Source: Talpa occidentalis
Lineage: Eukaryota; Chordata; Mammalia; Eulipotyphla; Talpidae
DNA: 64,000 nt
Assembly: GCF_014898055.3 (NCBI RefSeq)
Contig: NW_023601104.1
Location: 69,671,106-69,735,105, forward strand
Reading direction: 5' to 3'
A program made the translations under genes and the position numbers. Within the stretch, counting starts at the first letter, position 1, and every line of letters starts with the position of its first letter. A model generated the notes under the pieces. It saw only the letters and a list, made by a program, of their open reading frames with translations, did not search any database and was not told the origin of the DNA. This document shows positions 1 to 11,985 of the stretch, one piece after another.

Positions 1-176
1 ACCGTGGGACCCATCCATAGTTCCTAAAAACACACAGACCCTGCCTCTCTACTTTGTCAACCTTTTTACACTCTCTCTAAGACCTGTGCTTCATGTTGGG
101 GTAGAGGAGAAGTCAATACAAACTCCCAGAGGCATAGTGTGCTGAATGTTAACATAAATACCACAAAGGTTTTAGC

Positions 177-192
177 TTGGCTGCTTATTTTC
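177..192. repeat. Target-site duplication, left copy
   Basis: TTGGCTGCTTATTTTC here matches TTGGCTGCTTGTTCTC at 758-773 in 14 of 16 positions. The two copies bracket both SINEs between them, so they mark the integration of the outer SINE (copy 2), with copy 1 landing later in its A-rich tail. Confidence 0.75.
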
Positions 193-493
193 TTTTTGAT
201 TTATTTATTTTTATTTTTATTTTTTAAGATTTGTTTTATTTATTTATACATGCACTGGGTACAGTCAGAAGCACGGGAGGGTGAGAGAATTCACCAGAGC
301 CAGAGCGGGGAGCAGAGCAGGCAGAAGGACCGAAGTACACTGCTGAGGGGAGCAGCGGGCGGCAGGAGAGGTCTGCGCGCCAGGTGGGACCCTCCTCCAG
401 TGGCCGGGGAGCAGCCGGGGATCGAACCGGCGCCGCAGAGGCTGCGGGCAGCTTCGCAACCCAGCGCTCAACCGCTGCGCTACCGGGGAGGCC
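193..493 (-). mobile_element. tRNA-derived SINE, copy 1
   Basis: Minus-strand copy of the dominant SINE of this window. The T-rich left end is the A-rich tail and the head ends at about 493. On the minus strand the B box reads GGTTCGATCCC (418-428), an exact match to the tRNA-type Pol III promoter, and a slightly altered A box lies near 472-482. The body keeps many CpGs, so it is a younger, GC-rich member, most like copy 11. It belongs to the variant whose tail side reads GTACCCAGTGCATGTATAAATA rather than the common ATGCATAAATAAATAAATC form. Open frames crossing it are spurious. Confidence 0.88.
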
Positions 494-757
494 CTCTTTT
501 AGATTTATTTTATTTATACAAGAACCGGGGTACAGGCCAGATGCGCGGGAGGGTGAGAGGATTCACCAGAGACAGAGCTGGGAACAGAACAGGCAGACTG
601 ATGAAATACACTGCTGAGGGGAGCAGCAGGTGAGACAGGAGAGGTCTGCCGTGCCATGTGGGTTGCTTCGAGGCCGGTGGGGATCGAACTGGCACTGCAG
701 AGGCTGCGGACAGCCTCGCAGTGCTGCGCTCAACCGCCTGCGCCTCCAGGGAGGCCC
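494..757 (-). mobile_element. tRNA-derived SINE, copy 2
   Basis: Second minus-strand SINE, directly head-to-tail with copy 1. The tail begins just right of the head of copy 1 and its own head (GGGCCTCCCTGG on the minus strand) ends at about 757, against the right-hand duplication. It carries the variant with a CCGGTTCTTGTATAAATAAAA-like tail junction. The outer duplication makes this the older of the pair. Confidence 0.88.
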
Positions 758-773
758 TTGGCTGCTTGTTCTC
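758..773. repeat. Target-site duplication, right copy
   Basis: Partner of 177-192, with two mismatches. It abuts the head of SINE copy 2. Confidence 0.75.
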
Positions 774-2739
774 AAAGGACTTTGTGTGTGTGCTAACTCT
801 GACAGTGTCTTTGGTCCATTGAAAATTACTGAGGGCAGAGACTAGTTTCTTCCATCCATTCTTGTGCAGCAGGGACTTCCAGGCAGTGAGTAGAGGCTTC
901 TGTGGGCTGAGGGCTGTGGTCCCAGTGCTGTCACCAGCTTGCTGACATGCCTGCAGCATGGCCCAGTTTCTCTGGGTCTTGTTTTCTGAACTTGGAGGTT
1001 TTCAAATGATGCTCATGGAAAACGTTGGTGGGGCTAATAGAGAGGGGCTCTATTGTTATCATTATCATTAGTATTATTATTGCTAGGCATCTTTATAAAA
1101 TGTGGGCTAATAGGAAAAGTTTGAACACTGCTATCATCTAATACTAACTTTCTGTGGCAGGAAAGTCCACTAGAATCCTCACTGATTGCTGCTATAAATT
1201 ATCTATTTTCATCCAGCCAGATTTTTCTTCTTTTTTTTCTGTTCAAAGCTAATACCTATTGGGGAGCAATGGTAAAGAAGATGCCATGACTCTCAGGTCT
1301 GGTAGATTCGGAGTTCTCAGCTGGATCCATGCAGTCCAGAAAGGTTTTCTGGAGGAAATGGCTATTGTGGGAGTTTGGTCAAATGGAGTAGGCACCAGTG
1401 CTGGGCCCAAGCATGGCCATTTCCCAAGGGAGGATGCTGCTTAGGCACAATTTAGAAATTTGCCTGTAGCGCCTGAACCTCTCTTTGCCACTAATGCAAT
1501 GTATACTTCCAGGATTTGGTTCCATGTTTCGTCTTCTGAAGTAATTTTAATTAAAACACAGACCTTGACATAAAATAAAAAAATAGAGAATTCCTTGACA
1601 ATGTAAACTGCTTTCTTTTAGAATTTGCTTGTCTCCTTCTCATTGTCAAAACACAGTGAGTGCCACTGAGAAGAAGGTTGCTGTGACTTTGTCGAGTATT
1701 GCAGGATCTAGAGTTTGAGTCTGTTGGGCCTGGGACTGTGGTATCCCAGGGTGTTGTCCCCAAAGTGAGTCTAGTGTAAAACAAGTGAAGTTCCAAAACA
1801 ATCCACCAGGCATGTCCATCCTGCCCACCAGTATCAGCTGAGGGCAAACGCCATGACATAGCATATCTCCCACACGTATTCTCCTGTTCCTCCTCCAGCA
1901 ATTACTCTCTACCGTGCAATCTTCCTAAGGCCTTCATTCTAGAACTTTCTCCTTACTCACCAAGGTTTATCTGGCAGTGGAGAGATCTTGTGAACATGTA
2001 GGGGCTGGTAGATTTTCCCAAATGTATCCTTAAAGCTCTTTTCAAATCACATGTTGATCCTCTCTTCTCCTTCTCTCTTCTCCCATCCTCAAGCTTATTC
2101 TTTGGGAGCCCCCCATGTTTCACATATTCCTGCTCTTGTCCTCCAGCATAAAACCTTTCTACTTAATGCTTAGCATCTGGAAACAATCTCTCAGTAATGT
2201 GTTGACACTTCAGCACTTTGGAGTTCTATAGAGAGCTTGAAGCTAAGAGGCAGGTTTCTCAGGAAACATTTAACAGGAGGTTGGTTTCACTGTTTTGAAT
2301 TATGGCAGATGGAGAGAGGAGTCAAAAAAAATTATATGTATAAAAGGCTTAGAGAAATCCTAGGGCTGGAGCTGCTTAAATAAAGTTTTATGACCTAGTT
2401 GGAATGTGGCACAAGTTGCCCTTTTGGTTCATTTGTTTTAAAACAATTGTGTGACATCATTGTTGAGTCACTAGTCTATGTTTATCCCCAAGGCAATTCC
2501 TAACTAATGTGCCAGCACTATGAGATGCCATTTCATACTCAACAGGCAAGGTGGTCAGCTTTGCTCTTTTGTAGAACATGCAGTTTTCTCACTTAACAGG
2601 TTTTTGTTTTATCCAATCAGTGAAACAACCTTCAGAAGGGAAATCAGTCTAGCAAGTTATTATCCCTTTAAAAGGATAGAACTATTCAGATTTTTAAAGT
2701 CTCCTTTGGCTTTAACTGCATCTTAGAGAGTTTTCCTTT
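774..2739. other. Unassigned intergenic DNA
   Basis: No gene or clear repeat seen. An open frame of 116 codons on the minus strand (1551-1901) has no motif, no recognisable family and no splice-like context. A short piece at 2519-2560 (GAGATGCCATTTCATACT) resembles a decayed L1 ORF2 segment, but is too short to call. Confidence 0.5.
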
Positions 2740-4153
2740 TATAAATTTTATATGTTGAAATAATGTGAAGTTTACAAAAATGATATTAAAAACCTCCTGT
2801 ATCCATTCATCCAAATTCACCATTCAACATTTCGTTATTCCTCTGAATCTCATCGCCATCATCATATCTAGCTGAGAATAAATTTTGTGTGCCTTTTTCC
2901 CAAATTATTTTAGTGTAATTTTTTAAGAAAAAGACATTCACTGACAACACAGTATAATTATCAAAATCAGGAGACTTAATATAATACCATTATTTACAGA
3001 ACTTATTTAAATTTTACCAGTTATTCCAAAGATATCTTTAATAGCCTTTTTTTTTTTGAGGGGGGCAGGGAGTACACCTCTTCCAGGTTATGATAGGTAA
3101 TTATAATTTACTTCCAAATGTTTTATCATTTTTATTATATCAATATATTTCTCTTTAATCCATGAATTATTTAGAAAGTTGCTTTACTAGTTTCCAAGCA
3201 TGGAAACTACGTATTGCTTTTATGTATTGTAAGTATTTTTTAACTTCTTTTAATTTAGATTTCAAATGTAATTGCACTTTAGTCAGATCATATGGTCTCT
3301 AAGATATTTTTCACAATTATTGAGACGACCTTTGTGATTTCAATAAGAGGTAAAATTACTTAACTATGGCTTTGAATCTACTGTTGGGAATATGGACATT
3401 TTTGTACATACATATGTAGATTTGTTGTCATTCAAACCTTTTAAATTCTTGCTAAGTTTTGATTTTACTTCATCTCAGTAATCTTCACTATGATTGCATA
3501 TCTGTTGAGTTCTCCTTATAATTCTCTCTATTTTGGCTTTATAGATTTCAGTTATACTATTAAGAACATACAGATTCACAAATGGTACATCTTGGGGGAC
3601 TGTTTGTTTTATGTAGTGTTTTTCTTTTTGCCTTAAATTCCATTTAGTCAGATTAAATTTTCATGATACATCATTTTTCCTTTATATTCAAACTTTCTCT
3701 TTTGGTTTTAATTGTCTCCTTATAAAAGGCACATATATGCAAGCTTTCTCTTTTGGTTTTAATTGTGTCTTCTTTTAAAATGCATATAACTGTATTTTAT
3801 GAAAGTCTACTCTACCATTTTTACTCAAGCAATGTATATTTATTGTAATATACAATATTTTTTATTTGGGGTTTTTTATTTGGGGTTTTTCATTACCATA
3901 ATTTTTTCTTTGCTTCATAAATTTCTCCTTTTCTGCACTCTACTATGTAAAGTTTCCATATGCTTATTTTAATTAATACAAATTTATTGATTTCAGTTGT
4001 TCCCTTTCATTTTCAAACATATTTAACCATGAACTTTTCTAACAAAGGCTAAAGTTATTCAAAATGTCTGTCCTCTTTACTGTTGCATAAGCCTCAGAGA
4101 CCGAACATGGCATTTCTTCCTCCATCTTATCATTGCTGTAGAGAGCCTGAATT
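2740..4153 (-). mobile_element. Old L1 (L1M-type), antisense, left part
   Basis: AT-rich sequence resembling the antisense of old mammalian L1 (phrases such as CTTTAATCCATGAATTATTT and CAGATTAAATTTTCATGATAC). No open frame survives. The first 300 bp (2740-3050) resemble another L1-associated segment. A 23-nt sequence (CTTTCTCTTTTGG...) occurs at 3693-3715 and again at 3744-3766, a local duplication. Family assignment is from memory of consensus text. Confidence 0.5.
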
Positions 4154-4404
4154 TTTTTTTAAAGATTTTTTATGCATGCAAGAGATGGGGTGCAGGCCAG
4201 AGGTGCAGGGGCTGAGAGGATTCACCAGACACAGAGTGGGGAGCAGAACAGGCAGATCTACTGAAATACACTGTTGAAATATACAGGAGAGTTCTGCTGT
4301 GCCATGTGGGTCACCTCCCTGGCGGAGGATTGAACTCATGCTGCAGTGGCTGTGGATAGCTTCATAGAGCTGTGACTTAACCCCTTGCACCACCAGAGAG
4401 GCCT
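4154..4404 (-). mobile_element. tRNA-derived SINE, copy 3
   Basis: Minus-strand SINE of the ATGCATAAA class. It is bracketed by an exact 13-bp duplication GAGAGCCTGAATT at 4141-4153 and 4405-4417. It sits inside the old antisense L1 and has lost most CpGs, with a short deletion in the body. Confidence 0.9.
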
Positions 4405-4417
4405 GAGAGCCTGAATT

Positions 4418-5250
4418 CTAAAATACAAATGATCCATATGTATGTCCTTATAGTCAATAATTAACTAATTTACTGATGAATGTTATCAATCTTTGTATTA
4501 CTATTTCTTATTTTTCACGCCTTTGGCTCACTTTTTTTCTTAGTGAATAACATTCTTTAATATTTCTTTTAGCAGGGTTTTTGACTATGTTATTGTTCTA
4601 AGAAATGTACTGTCAGTGAAGTCTCTGAGCTCTTCCCTCTAATGCTAGTGCTCCACAGATTTCCATCAGTGTGTCTGGTGGGTGTGGATGCTCCTTAGTA
4701 ATCAAGTCAAAACTCTGAATGCTGCTTTGGTGTGAGGATTCTTCTCTTTTATCAGTATGGGAAAGTCTCTGAAGTTTATCCCTTCAATATTGCTTTTTAT
4801 TTCTTTTGCAACTCTGATTTGCCCTGTATTCAAACTATGTTTGTAGTCCTTCTAGTTTTTCTTTTTAATTAATCTCTCTATATCTTTGACTGTGTAAGGG
4901 TGAATTCTTCAGTGCTATTTTCCGACTCATTAATTCTCTATAGGATTGTTCAGTCCAGAGTCTATCCTAGCTATTGAACTTTAGTTCAGAGACAGCTCAA
5001 TTATTTTCATATTCACATAATCTTATTTCACTTCTGCCTTCTTGTTTCCAATTATGCTTTTTTTTTTTTTAATTTGAAAGCTGGTGCTTCATTTTATTTC
5101 GTTGAATACTCAAATATATTTTTAAAATATCTTTCAAAATGTTCTAAAAATTTTTATTTGGATTGAGTTCAAGTACTAATTACCTTGTTGACTAACTTTA
5201 TTAACATTTGGAATTTGGGTGTGCAGGCTTTCCAAATCTTATTTGAGAAG
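4418..5250 (-). mobile_element. Old L1 (L1M-type), antisense, right part
   Basis: Continuation of the antisense L1 interrupted by SINE copy 3. The stretch around 4540-4800 and the TCTCTATATC/GACTCATTAATTCTC text near 4870-4940 resemble the antisense 5' half of old L1 elements. Strongly decayed. Confidence 0.4.
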
Positions 5251-6409
5251 ATTTTTATTTGTTCTCTCTCTACCTCCCCCAAAAGTAGTTTTGCAGTTGC
5301 CTCACTTGGACCAGGAGTCAGGTGGGGCTCCTGTCTTTCCATGAGATTGGAGACTTCACTGAGCCGGCAGGTAGCTCTGTTTGTTTTCTGTCATGAGACT
5401 GTCCATGTCCTCTTACTTCCCCAAGCTCCCAGTGTGCCACAAGACATGATCCCAAATGAGAAATGATCAGCTTCTGAATAAACATTGAAGGTAGTCCAAC
5501 ATTATTTTATATATGAGAGGATGTTTATATCAAATTTTGGGGCTTCAGATATAAAAAGGGAGGAACCATTACTCTCGGTGGGGAAGGTTAAGGGGATGCA
5601 GATATTAGGACAGAGGAATATCAGGAATAATTCATTTGAGTCTGAGATTTCTGTTGGACTTCAAAATGGAGATAATAACTAGACTATTGGATATATGGAC
5701 GTAAAGTATGAAGACACGTCTGGGCTGGAGATTTATACTGGAAGTGGTCAGAATGCAGATGATATTTCAAGCCATAAGCAAGGATGAAATCACTAGAAAT
5801 GAATAGAGATAAAGAACTGAACAAAAGACTGAATTTGAACATTCTCCAATATTAAGAAGAGAGGAAACCATCAAGAAATAGAAAAGTGACTATTAAAGTC
5901 AGGGGTGGGGGGGCACAGGAAAGTGTATCCTCACGTAGAAAAGAAGGCCATCTAAAAGGATCAAGTCTACAAAAGTCAGTTTAGTAAAATGTGACTGAGA
6001 TCTGATCACTGGTTTAAACAAAGTCTGAAGAATGGAGGAGGCTTAAGGGGGGAGGGGGAGGTGTGCCTGATTAGAGTTGTAATGCACAGTAATTACTTTT
6101 AAGCCTTCTTTCTGAGCAGACAAAAGTGGGGATGTTATCTACTCACCAACAACTGGCTTCCAGCATTAAAATAACTTTCGCACTTTGCCTCTAGTGGAGC
6201 TCTTTAATCCTTTTACTTGTGGAGTGACCTCTCCCTGCACAGTAGATTTCTGGCTTGTGGAAATGTTTATCCTTGAGTCAGTTATACTTATTACTATGAG
6301 TTTAGAGCACGAAAATTGTGTCAAAGAATAAATTTGTGGAGCTATTTTAATGGATTGCAAGTTCAACACGCTCTGCAAACACCTGAACATTTTGGATGGT
6401 CAGAGTATT
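5251..6409. other. Unassigned, partly old-repeat-like
   Basis: No gene seen. The text around 5660-5800 (TCTGGGCTGGAGATTTATA, then GCCATAAGCAAGGATGAAATCAC) resembles a widespread ancient mammalian repeat whose name I cannot fix. G-runs occur at 5905-5912 and 6050-6060. Confidence 0.4.
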
Positions 6410-6925
6410 AGGTGACTGTTGCTGGTAACAAACAACTCTAAAAGTAGTAGCTGTAAACAGTGATCATTTACCTAACTCATGATTCTGCAAATCAGCAATT
6501 TAGGGTGGATCAGCTGTACATTCTTCAGCTCTTTGCTGGGTTCTTTCATGCATCCATGGTCAGCTACGGGTCAGCTAAGCAGCTCTGCTTCCGGGGATTA
6601 ACTGATTCTCAGCTATAGCTAATAGGGGCCACGGGGGTGACTTTGCCATGTGGTCATTGGCTATCTGTCAGGCTAGCTCAAGCTTACTCACATGGTAGCT
6701 GGGCAGAGTTCTAAGAGAGGGGACAGAAATTCTCAAAGCCTATTAAGGCTAGGCTTGGAAGTGGCACAGTCACCTCTGCTGTGATTTATTGGTCAAAGCA
6801 GGTCACACAGTCAGCCCACATTCAAAAGGTAGAAAAAGAGATTCTATCTCTTTATGGGAGGAGATGGGGAGCTACATTATAAAGGAGCATGGATAATTTG
6901 GGCCATTTTTGCAAATAATATATTA
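6410..6925 (+). repeat. Ancient interspersed repeat, class not fixed
   Basis: The order of phrases (CTGTTGCTGGTAACAAAC, then CATGATTCTGCAAATCAGCA, GGCACAGTCACCTCTGCTG, ATTGGTCAAAGCAGGTCAC, GGGCCATTTTTGCAA) follows a common eutherian interspersed repeat. I recall the consensus but not its name. No coding potential. Confidence 0.5.
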
Positions 6926-8459
6926 CAAATGAGGTATGAAATTGACTTAAACTGTTGTAGGCTAAATTTAAATTAGATATAAGGAGAAAAGTTGTCAACA
7001 CTAGTGCATCCATGTAGTTTTTGAGCATTGCGTTAGAGGAGGTAGTGTAGAGGCTCTGCGTCAGATTCAAGACAACCAGTTGCATACTTACCATAATCAA
7101 GCTATGTGCTAGAGCTGGGGAGAGGCAGAGAAACTCCTTCCTGCCTTTCAAAGAGACATTACTTGAATAGAGAGTGCAGGGCACACCTCCAACTCTACAA
7201 CAAGGCAGAAGAGTAATGCTATGAGATGACTGGTCCAGGGAAATCTTTGGAATTGGTGGACTTTAAATGTCGACTAAAAGAAATAGCTAAGGAAAGTTTA
7301 AAGACTAAAAAGACTATTGGCATTTTGGCTGGAATCCCAAAGGGTGAGGCATGCACCAATCCTGAGGAGACAAAGGAAAGAGTTCAATTTCTCCTAGCTC
7401 TTTCTTCAACCAGGGGGAATTTGTGGCTTTTAACTTAAAGAATATTCATATCAACAAGAATACTGAATGCCTCAGCAAAGATGGGTCCGAGTTTCTGGTA
7501 GCTCTGGCAGATTTTCATGGTATAACCAGGATACCACCTTCATACCATAGTCATTGAGTTGGTGTTCTTGGTACACACTTGCCTACTTACTATAATCAAG
7601 GAAGGTGCTAGAACTGGGGGAGAGTCAGAGAAACTCCTTGCAGCCAGAAAGGAACCCAATGACTAATACACACCCTCTTTAGCCCAGATTCAGCAGTCCC
7701 AAGATTTTCTTTTTTTGTGGAGTTAGCTTATTCTCTAGATCCTAAGAACTAAAGGCCCCCATTTAAATGGTCTTTGGCTACTTTTTTGTCTGTCTACACA
7801 ACCCAGTAATTTTTCACACTATTAAAATTTGACTAAGATTTCAAGTCCCTGAAGTTATTGGCTATTCTGGCTGCTAGGTAGAAGGTAGGGGCTTGAATTC
7901 ATTGTGTCTTCACAATGAGGAACCCGCCCCCAAGGGAGCCAGGTCTGACCAAGCCAGTGCGCCTAACCAAGACTTTCTTCTCCTTGTAAACCACCAGGAC
8001 TCCTCCAACTGGAGCAGAAAAAAGTTGGCATGGGTAAGCCAGGCATTCCCTCCTCGATATTTCTTTCCGAGAGTGGAGAGAAATGACACAGAGATTAGTT
8101 AATCATCCCAATATAAAAAGTAGTGGACATTTTGGAAAAAAATAGGAAATATTTAATAACTGTGTTGTTCATGCTTCTATCCCTGAAATAAATTCAATCC
8201 AAACTGCTTATGATATGAATTTTGTTACATGAAAGATTCTATTTAGGGAACAAGTAAAGAGTTGAAAGAAAATATATGTGAATGCTACTCAGTGCTAGGA
8301 AATGTGCTTTTTTTTTGCTTATTCACCACACCTGATCAATTCATCTGTCTTTTTTCTTGTGGCTCTTTAATATTTCTGGGATCAAATCCCTTCTTTGCAT
8401 TCCTACTTTCATTTACAACCTCATCATCTTTCAATAGGATTATTGCAGTAGCTTATTTC
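6926..8459. other. Unassigned, with a diverged segmental pair
   Basis: Two related segments, about 7076-7150 and 7575-7650, share CTTAC(C/T)ATAATCAAG, GTGCTAGA(G/A)CTGGGG and CAGAGAAACTCCTT at a spacing of 499 bp. Both may be L2-like 3' ends. A 70-codon open frame at 7226-7438 starts with a plausible ATG but matches no family I know, and the context gives no exon signal. Confidence 0.45.
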
Positions 8460-8828
8460 TGAGCTGAATTGTGTTCATATGCTGATGACTTACCTATCAG
8501 TGCCACAGAATGTGACTATATTTGGAGATAGGGCCTGCAAAGAGGTAATTTATTTAAAATGAGGTCTTATGGGTGACCCCTAATCCAGTGTAACTGGTGT
8601 TCTTAGAAGAGAAGGAGATTAGGACACAGACATTAATAGAGAGGAGACTACCCAAAGACAGGGAGCACACAGTCACCTCCAAGTCAAGGAGAGAAGCTTC
8701 AGAAGAAACCATTCAACAGAGTCCTTATCTTGGATTTGATCCAGAACTTGATCCAGAGAGAAAATAAGTTTCTGTTTAAGCCTCCCAGTCTGTGGTACTT
8801 GCTATGATTGCCCCAGCAAACTAATAAT
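8460..8828 (+). mobile_element. Solo LTR, MLT1/MaLR type
   Basis: A long stretch follows the MLT1-type LTR consensus: GAATTGTGTTCATATG at the start, GAATGTGACTATATTTGGAG, TTAGGACACAGAC, GAGAAAATAAGTTTCTG, then CCCAGTCTGTGGTAC near the end. It is a non-coding remnant of an old ERVL-MaLR element, with no internal retroviral region beside it. Confidence 0.75.
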
Positions 8829-9112
8829 ATATAATCATCTATCTGGATTCCTGCTTTCAGTCTGTACCTCTGAAATCTACATTTCTAAAAGTAGAATTAT
8901 CTATCTCAAGCATTAGTGTGACTGTCATTTCCCTGCTTAGCACCCCACCTCTCACTGTAGTGAGTTCTAGAACATTAGTTCTATAAGATGTCCCTAGTTA
9001 TGTAAGTTTGGGACTCAGTAAATCTCCAACCTGAGAGGGGTCAGGTGTATATGTGCATATGAAATGTTTCTATAAACATTATAATCAAAACACCTGATTA
9101 ACTAGTTTAACC

Positions 9113-9242
9113 CAGTGTTTGCCACATTTATTTGACTGTAGAATTTTTTTCTCAGTCTAGTACAGATTATATCCACTGTATTAGATATAATCCAATGATA
9201 GAATCCAATCTTGTGCTTTGTAATACAAATTGAGAAGCACTG
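9113..9242. mobile_element. Possible small hAT MITE
   Basis: About 130 bp that begins CCAGTGTTTGCC and ends GAGAAGCACTGCC, resembling terminal inverted repeats of the MER20/MER5 hAT-Charlie group. Short and diverged. Confidence 0.35.
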
Positions 9243-9582
9243 CCCTACATTGTCAAGTTCACATTGTTTGGTCTGTCGTGCAGGCTGAGGGTAATCAGAT
9301 TTAGCAAACCAAATTACAGGATGCCTAACTATGTGCATCATTTGTTGTTTATCTGAATTTTTTTATCTGAAATTCAAATTCAGCTGAGTTTCTTGTATTT
9401 TATCTGGCAACCCTAAACAGAATTCTTTGTGACCTATAATAGAGTGACTAGACTGAACGAAAATGAATTTGATAAGAATTCCCACCCATCCTCACCCCTA
9501 TCCCCCAGTGAACATTCGAGGAAAAGATAAAATCAAGGTTGATTCTTGGCTTTATTTGTCATCAACCTTTATTCACTTAAGC

Positions 9583-9790
9583 CATGTCTCGCCATCCTGG
9601 CTATACCTTGGAATCACCTGAGGAGCTTGTAAAAATGCACCCTCTATCCCAAATCAAGGAACTTATAATGGGGGAGGGGTTTCTAATGGGGGGTGTGAAT
9701 GGCAGAATAGGGGAAGCATCTGGGGAGCCAGATTTTAGGAAGCCCTCACTCTCAAGGTCGACCGTACACTTGCAGACCCTGAGAGAGAAG
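9583..9790 (+). mobile_element. Possible MER5-like hAT fragment
   Basis: TTGGAATCACCTGAGGAGC and TTGTAAAAATGCA resemble the MER5 consensus. The centre is disturbed by a G-rich insertion (9669-9700). Confidence 0.45.
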
Positions 9791-11274
9791 CCTCCTTAAT
9801 TCTTAGTCCACATACCTCTGACCACATTGTCAGCCCAGTGCAGAATCTTAGAAAAGAGCTTCTAGGGGATTTCTGAGCAGCCCTGGGTGTCATCTCTGTC
9901 CTTTGTTGCTTTACAAAGGAAATATCAACTTTTCCAACAATGGACATGAGCCCCAGCTCATCAGCGTGAGTCAGGAGAGGCTTCACCAGGCCAAGGTTTC
10001 TTGAAATGAAAACTTGCAGCTGGCACCAAATTCCCTCTAGAAAGCCACTTATAAAAAATTAAAGAATGAAGGACCCAAGCATGTTTTTTTTCAGTTCAAA
10101 CTGGTGATAGCTGAACAGCTTCTAGTCTCTGGCAAACCAAAGTTTCTCTTTCATATTCAAATATGATTTTAACTGACAGCATAAGCTTCACTTTTCCCTC
10201 CAAGGCCTGATAAACCTCATCCCCACTCCCCTTTCTCCTCCTCATTGCTCTTTCCCTTTCTTGTTGGTGATTTTTTGCCCCATTGCAGGCAGTCTGGTGA
10301 GAAAGGCCCTCTCCAGAGAGGCCATGACCACAACAGCTCACCTGGGAAGGCCAAGGCCAGCCTCCAGCGCCCAGCTCCTTGGACAGCCTCTTCCTTCCCT
10401 GGCCTCCGAGTTCTGGGGTTTCACTGGTGGTCTGTTGTTGCCTCACTGTCCCTGGCTGGTGGCCAAACCCTTAGATGCTGATTCCCAGAGGCTCTGTAAG
10501 TTTTAAACTCTAGGGACAGAAACTTTGTAATTTTCCAGCGCTGGGAAAGGGTGGGAATGATTAGTGGGATCTCCTAGCACAGCCAAAATTTACTTCTTTC
10601 TAAATTATGAGCAATTTTCAATGATGTTCTTCCTGTACTTGGATTCAGAAAGTATCTCCTCAGAGGAAAATTTAGAAGAGAAACATTACAAGGAAAAGGA
10701 TCAGATAGGGCAAGATTTGTAGCAACTTATTGGCAACCTCGAGATCTTAGAATTGGATGAGTGTATCTTGCTTTAATAGCCATGTCCTTGTAAAGTTTCA
10801 TATAAATGGAATTTTAAAAATTAAATTACTGCAAATGCACGGGTAAAGACTGCTAAGTATAGGAAGCCTGGAGTGTCAACACTTTATAAATTCTCTTTGT
10901 ATGATGCACACCATCCCTCCCACACATACACACTGATCTTTTTATAAATTTGGATTTTTCACATGTTGAAATTTCATGAGGTAGGAGTGCCTCTTACTTA
11001 CAATGATGGCTGGTCTGAGGTCACAACTGTCCTCAGGCTCTTAAACTGAACTTTTCATAATGTTCTCTGGGAAGTATGAGTAGCTTCCAGGGTTCTGTGG
11101 GAACTTTTAAGCTGAGAAAACTATTCCTGTGGGTAAGCTGACCTGAAATCCTCCTGATTCACCTCCAGAGTGTCATGAGCTCTGAGGTACCAGAGAGGTT
11201 GTCAGTGAAGGGATATAGGTGGAAGAGATGGCAGGGGCTGTGTTGAGACTGAATGTTACCAAATGCAACAGGGA
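9791..11274. other. Unassigned intergenic DNA
   Basis: No gene or recognisable repeat. Overlapping short open frames on both strands at 10096-10506 show no domain and are explained by moderately GC-rich sequence (10260-10480). Confidence 0.5.
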
Positions 11275-11470
11275 AGCAGTTTGGTGTAAAGGATAAAGCA
11301 TGAGCTCTGTGGCCAGAATGCCCTGGCTCTGCCTCTGTCCTCTAGCTGAGTGACTCCCTGATCCTCAGTATCTTCATCTATGAAATGGGAGTATTAGTAG
11401 TATGTCCCTCAAGGTAGCACCTACCACAGATTACTCAAACAGTGTTAGCTATTTTTAACTAGCCTGAGCT
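11275..11470 (+). mobile_element. MIR SINE
   Basis: Good match to MIR: a GCAGTTTGGTGTAAAGGATAAAGC head, CTGGCTCTGCCTCTG, CTAGCTGAGTGAC, and ATCTTCATCTATGAAATGGG in the core. An ancient tRNA-derived SINE, long inactive. Confidence 0.85.
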
Positions 11471-11539
11471 AGCTCTATTATGGTGGGAGGAAAAAATATC
11501 AAAAGGAGATGAGAATAAAAATGTATGTGTCCTACTGAA

Positions 11540-11710
11540 TCCAGGTCCATGCTATATACATTCATTTAAACTTTACATTACACACACTTGGTTACCAATA
11601 TTATCCCTATATCTCAGTGGAAACTTAAGCTCAGTGTGACTAAGAAATTTTCCTAATGTCACACAGCAGATTAGGAACAAGGCAGATACTTGAGATGAAA
11701 AAGAGATGAC
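11540..11710 (-). mobile_element. MIR SINE
   Basis: Antisense MIR: ATTATCCCTATATCTCAGTGG followed by AACTTAAGCTCAG and AATGTCACACAGCAGATTAGG. It faces the plus-strand MIR about 70 bp upstream. Confidence 0.75.
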
Positions 11711-11849
11711 TCAACTACTCTCTCTCAGGCCTGAGGAGACTAAAAGCTAAGGTGACTTTGCAAAGATGAAGACTTAGTGCCTAGAAGATATTTGGATTTG
11801 GAAGTCAAATGCTTCAGGAAGTTATACCAAGAAAGAAAGAGAGGGAAAT

Positions 11850-11985
11850 TCTTCGATTTATTCCACAAAGATTTATTGAGTGGCAATAAGGCCTCCCCAG
11901 GCACACTAGTGAATAACACCTCGAACCTGACCTCAAAGTCCAGTGGGGGAGACAGTCATGTAAAATTACAGTATTAGGATTTAGT
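11850..11985 (-). mobile_element. L2 3' end fragment
   Basis: Antisense L2-like 3' end: ATTCCACAAAGATTTATTGAG, then GTCCAGTGGGGGAGACAGTC. Confidence 0.6.

Noticed and set aside
418..482. tRNA gene suggested by A and B boxes
   Set aside because: The boxes belong to the tRNA-derived head of a SINE. The cloverleaf is not maintained and the unit is repeated across the window.
139..633. 164-codon open frame on the plus strand
   Set aside because: Runs through SINE copies 1 and 2. Related peptides (with TAEGSS or EGERIHQ text) recur wherever the SINE occurs, so it is repeat sequence and not a gene.
510..959. 149-codon open frame on the minus strand
   Set aside because: Its C-terminal half is the head of SINE copy 2. 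The rest has no recognised domain.
8460..8828. Retroviral provirus
   Set aside because: Only a solo MaLR-type LTR. No gag, pol or env similarity lies beside it.
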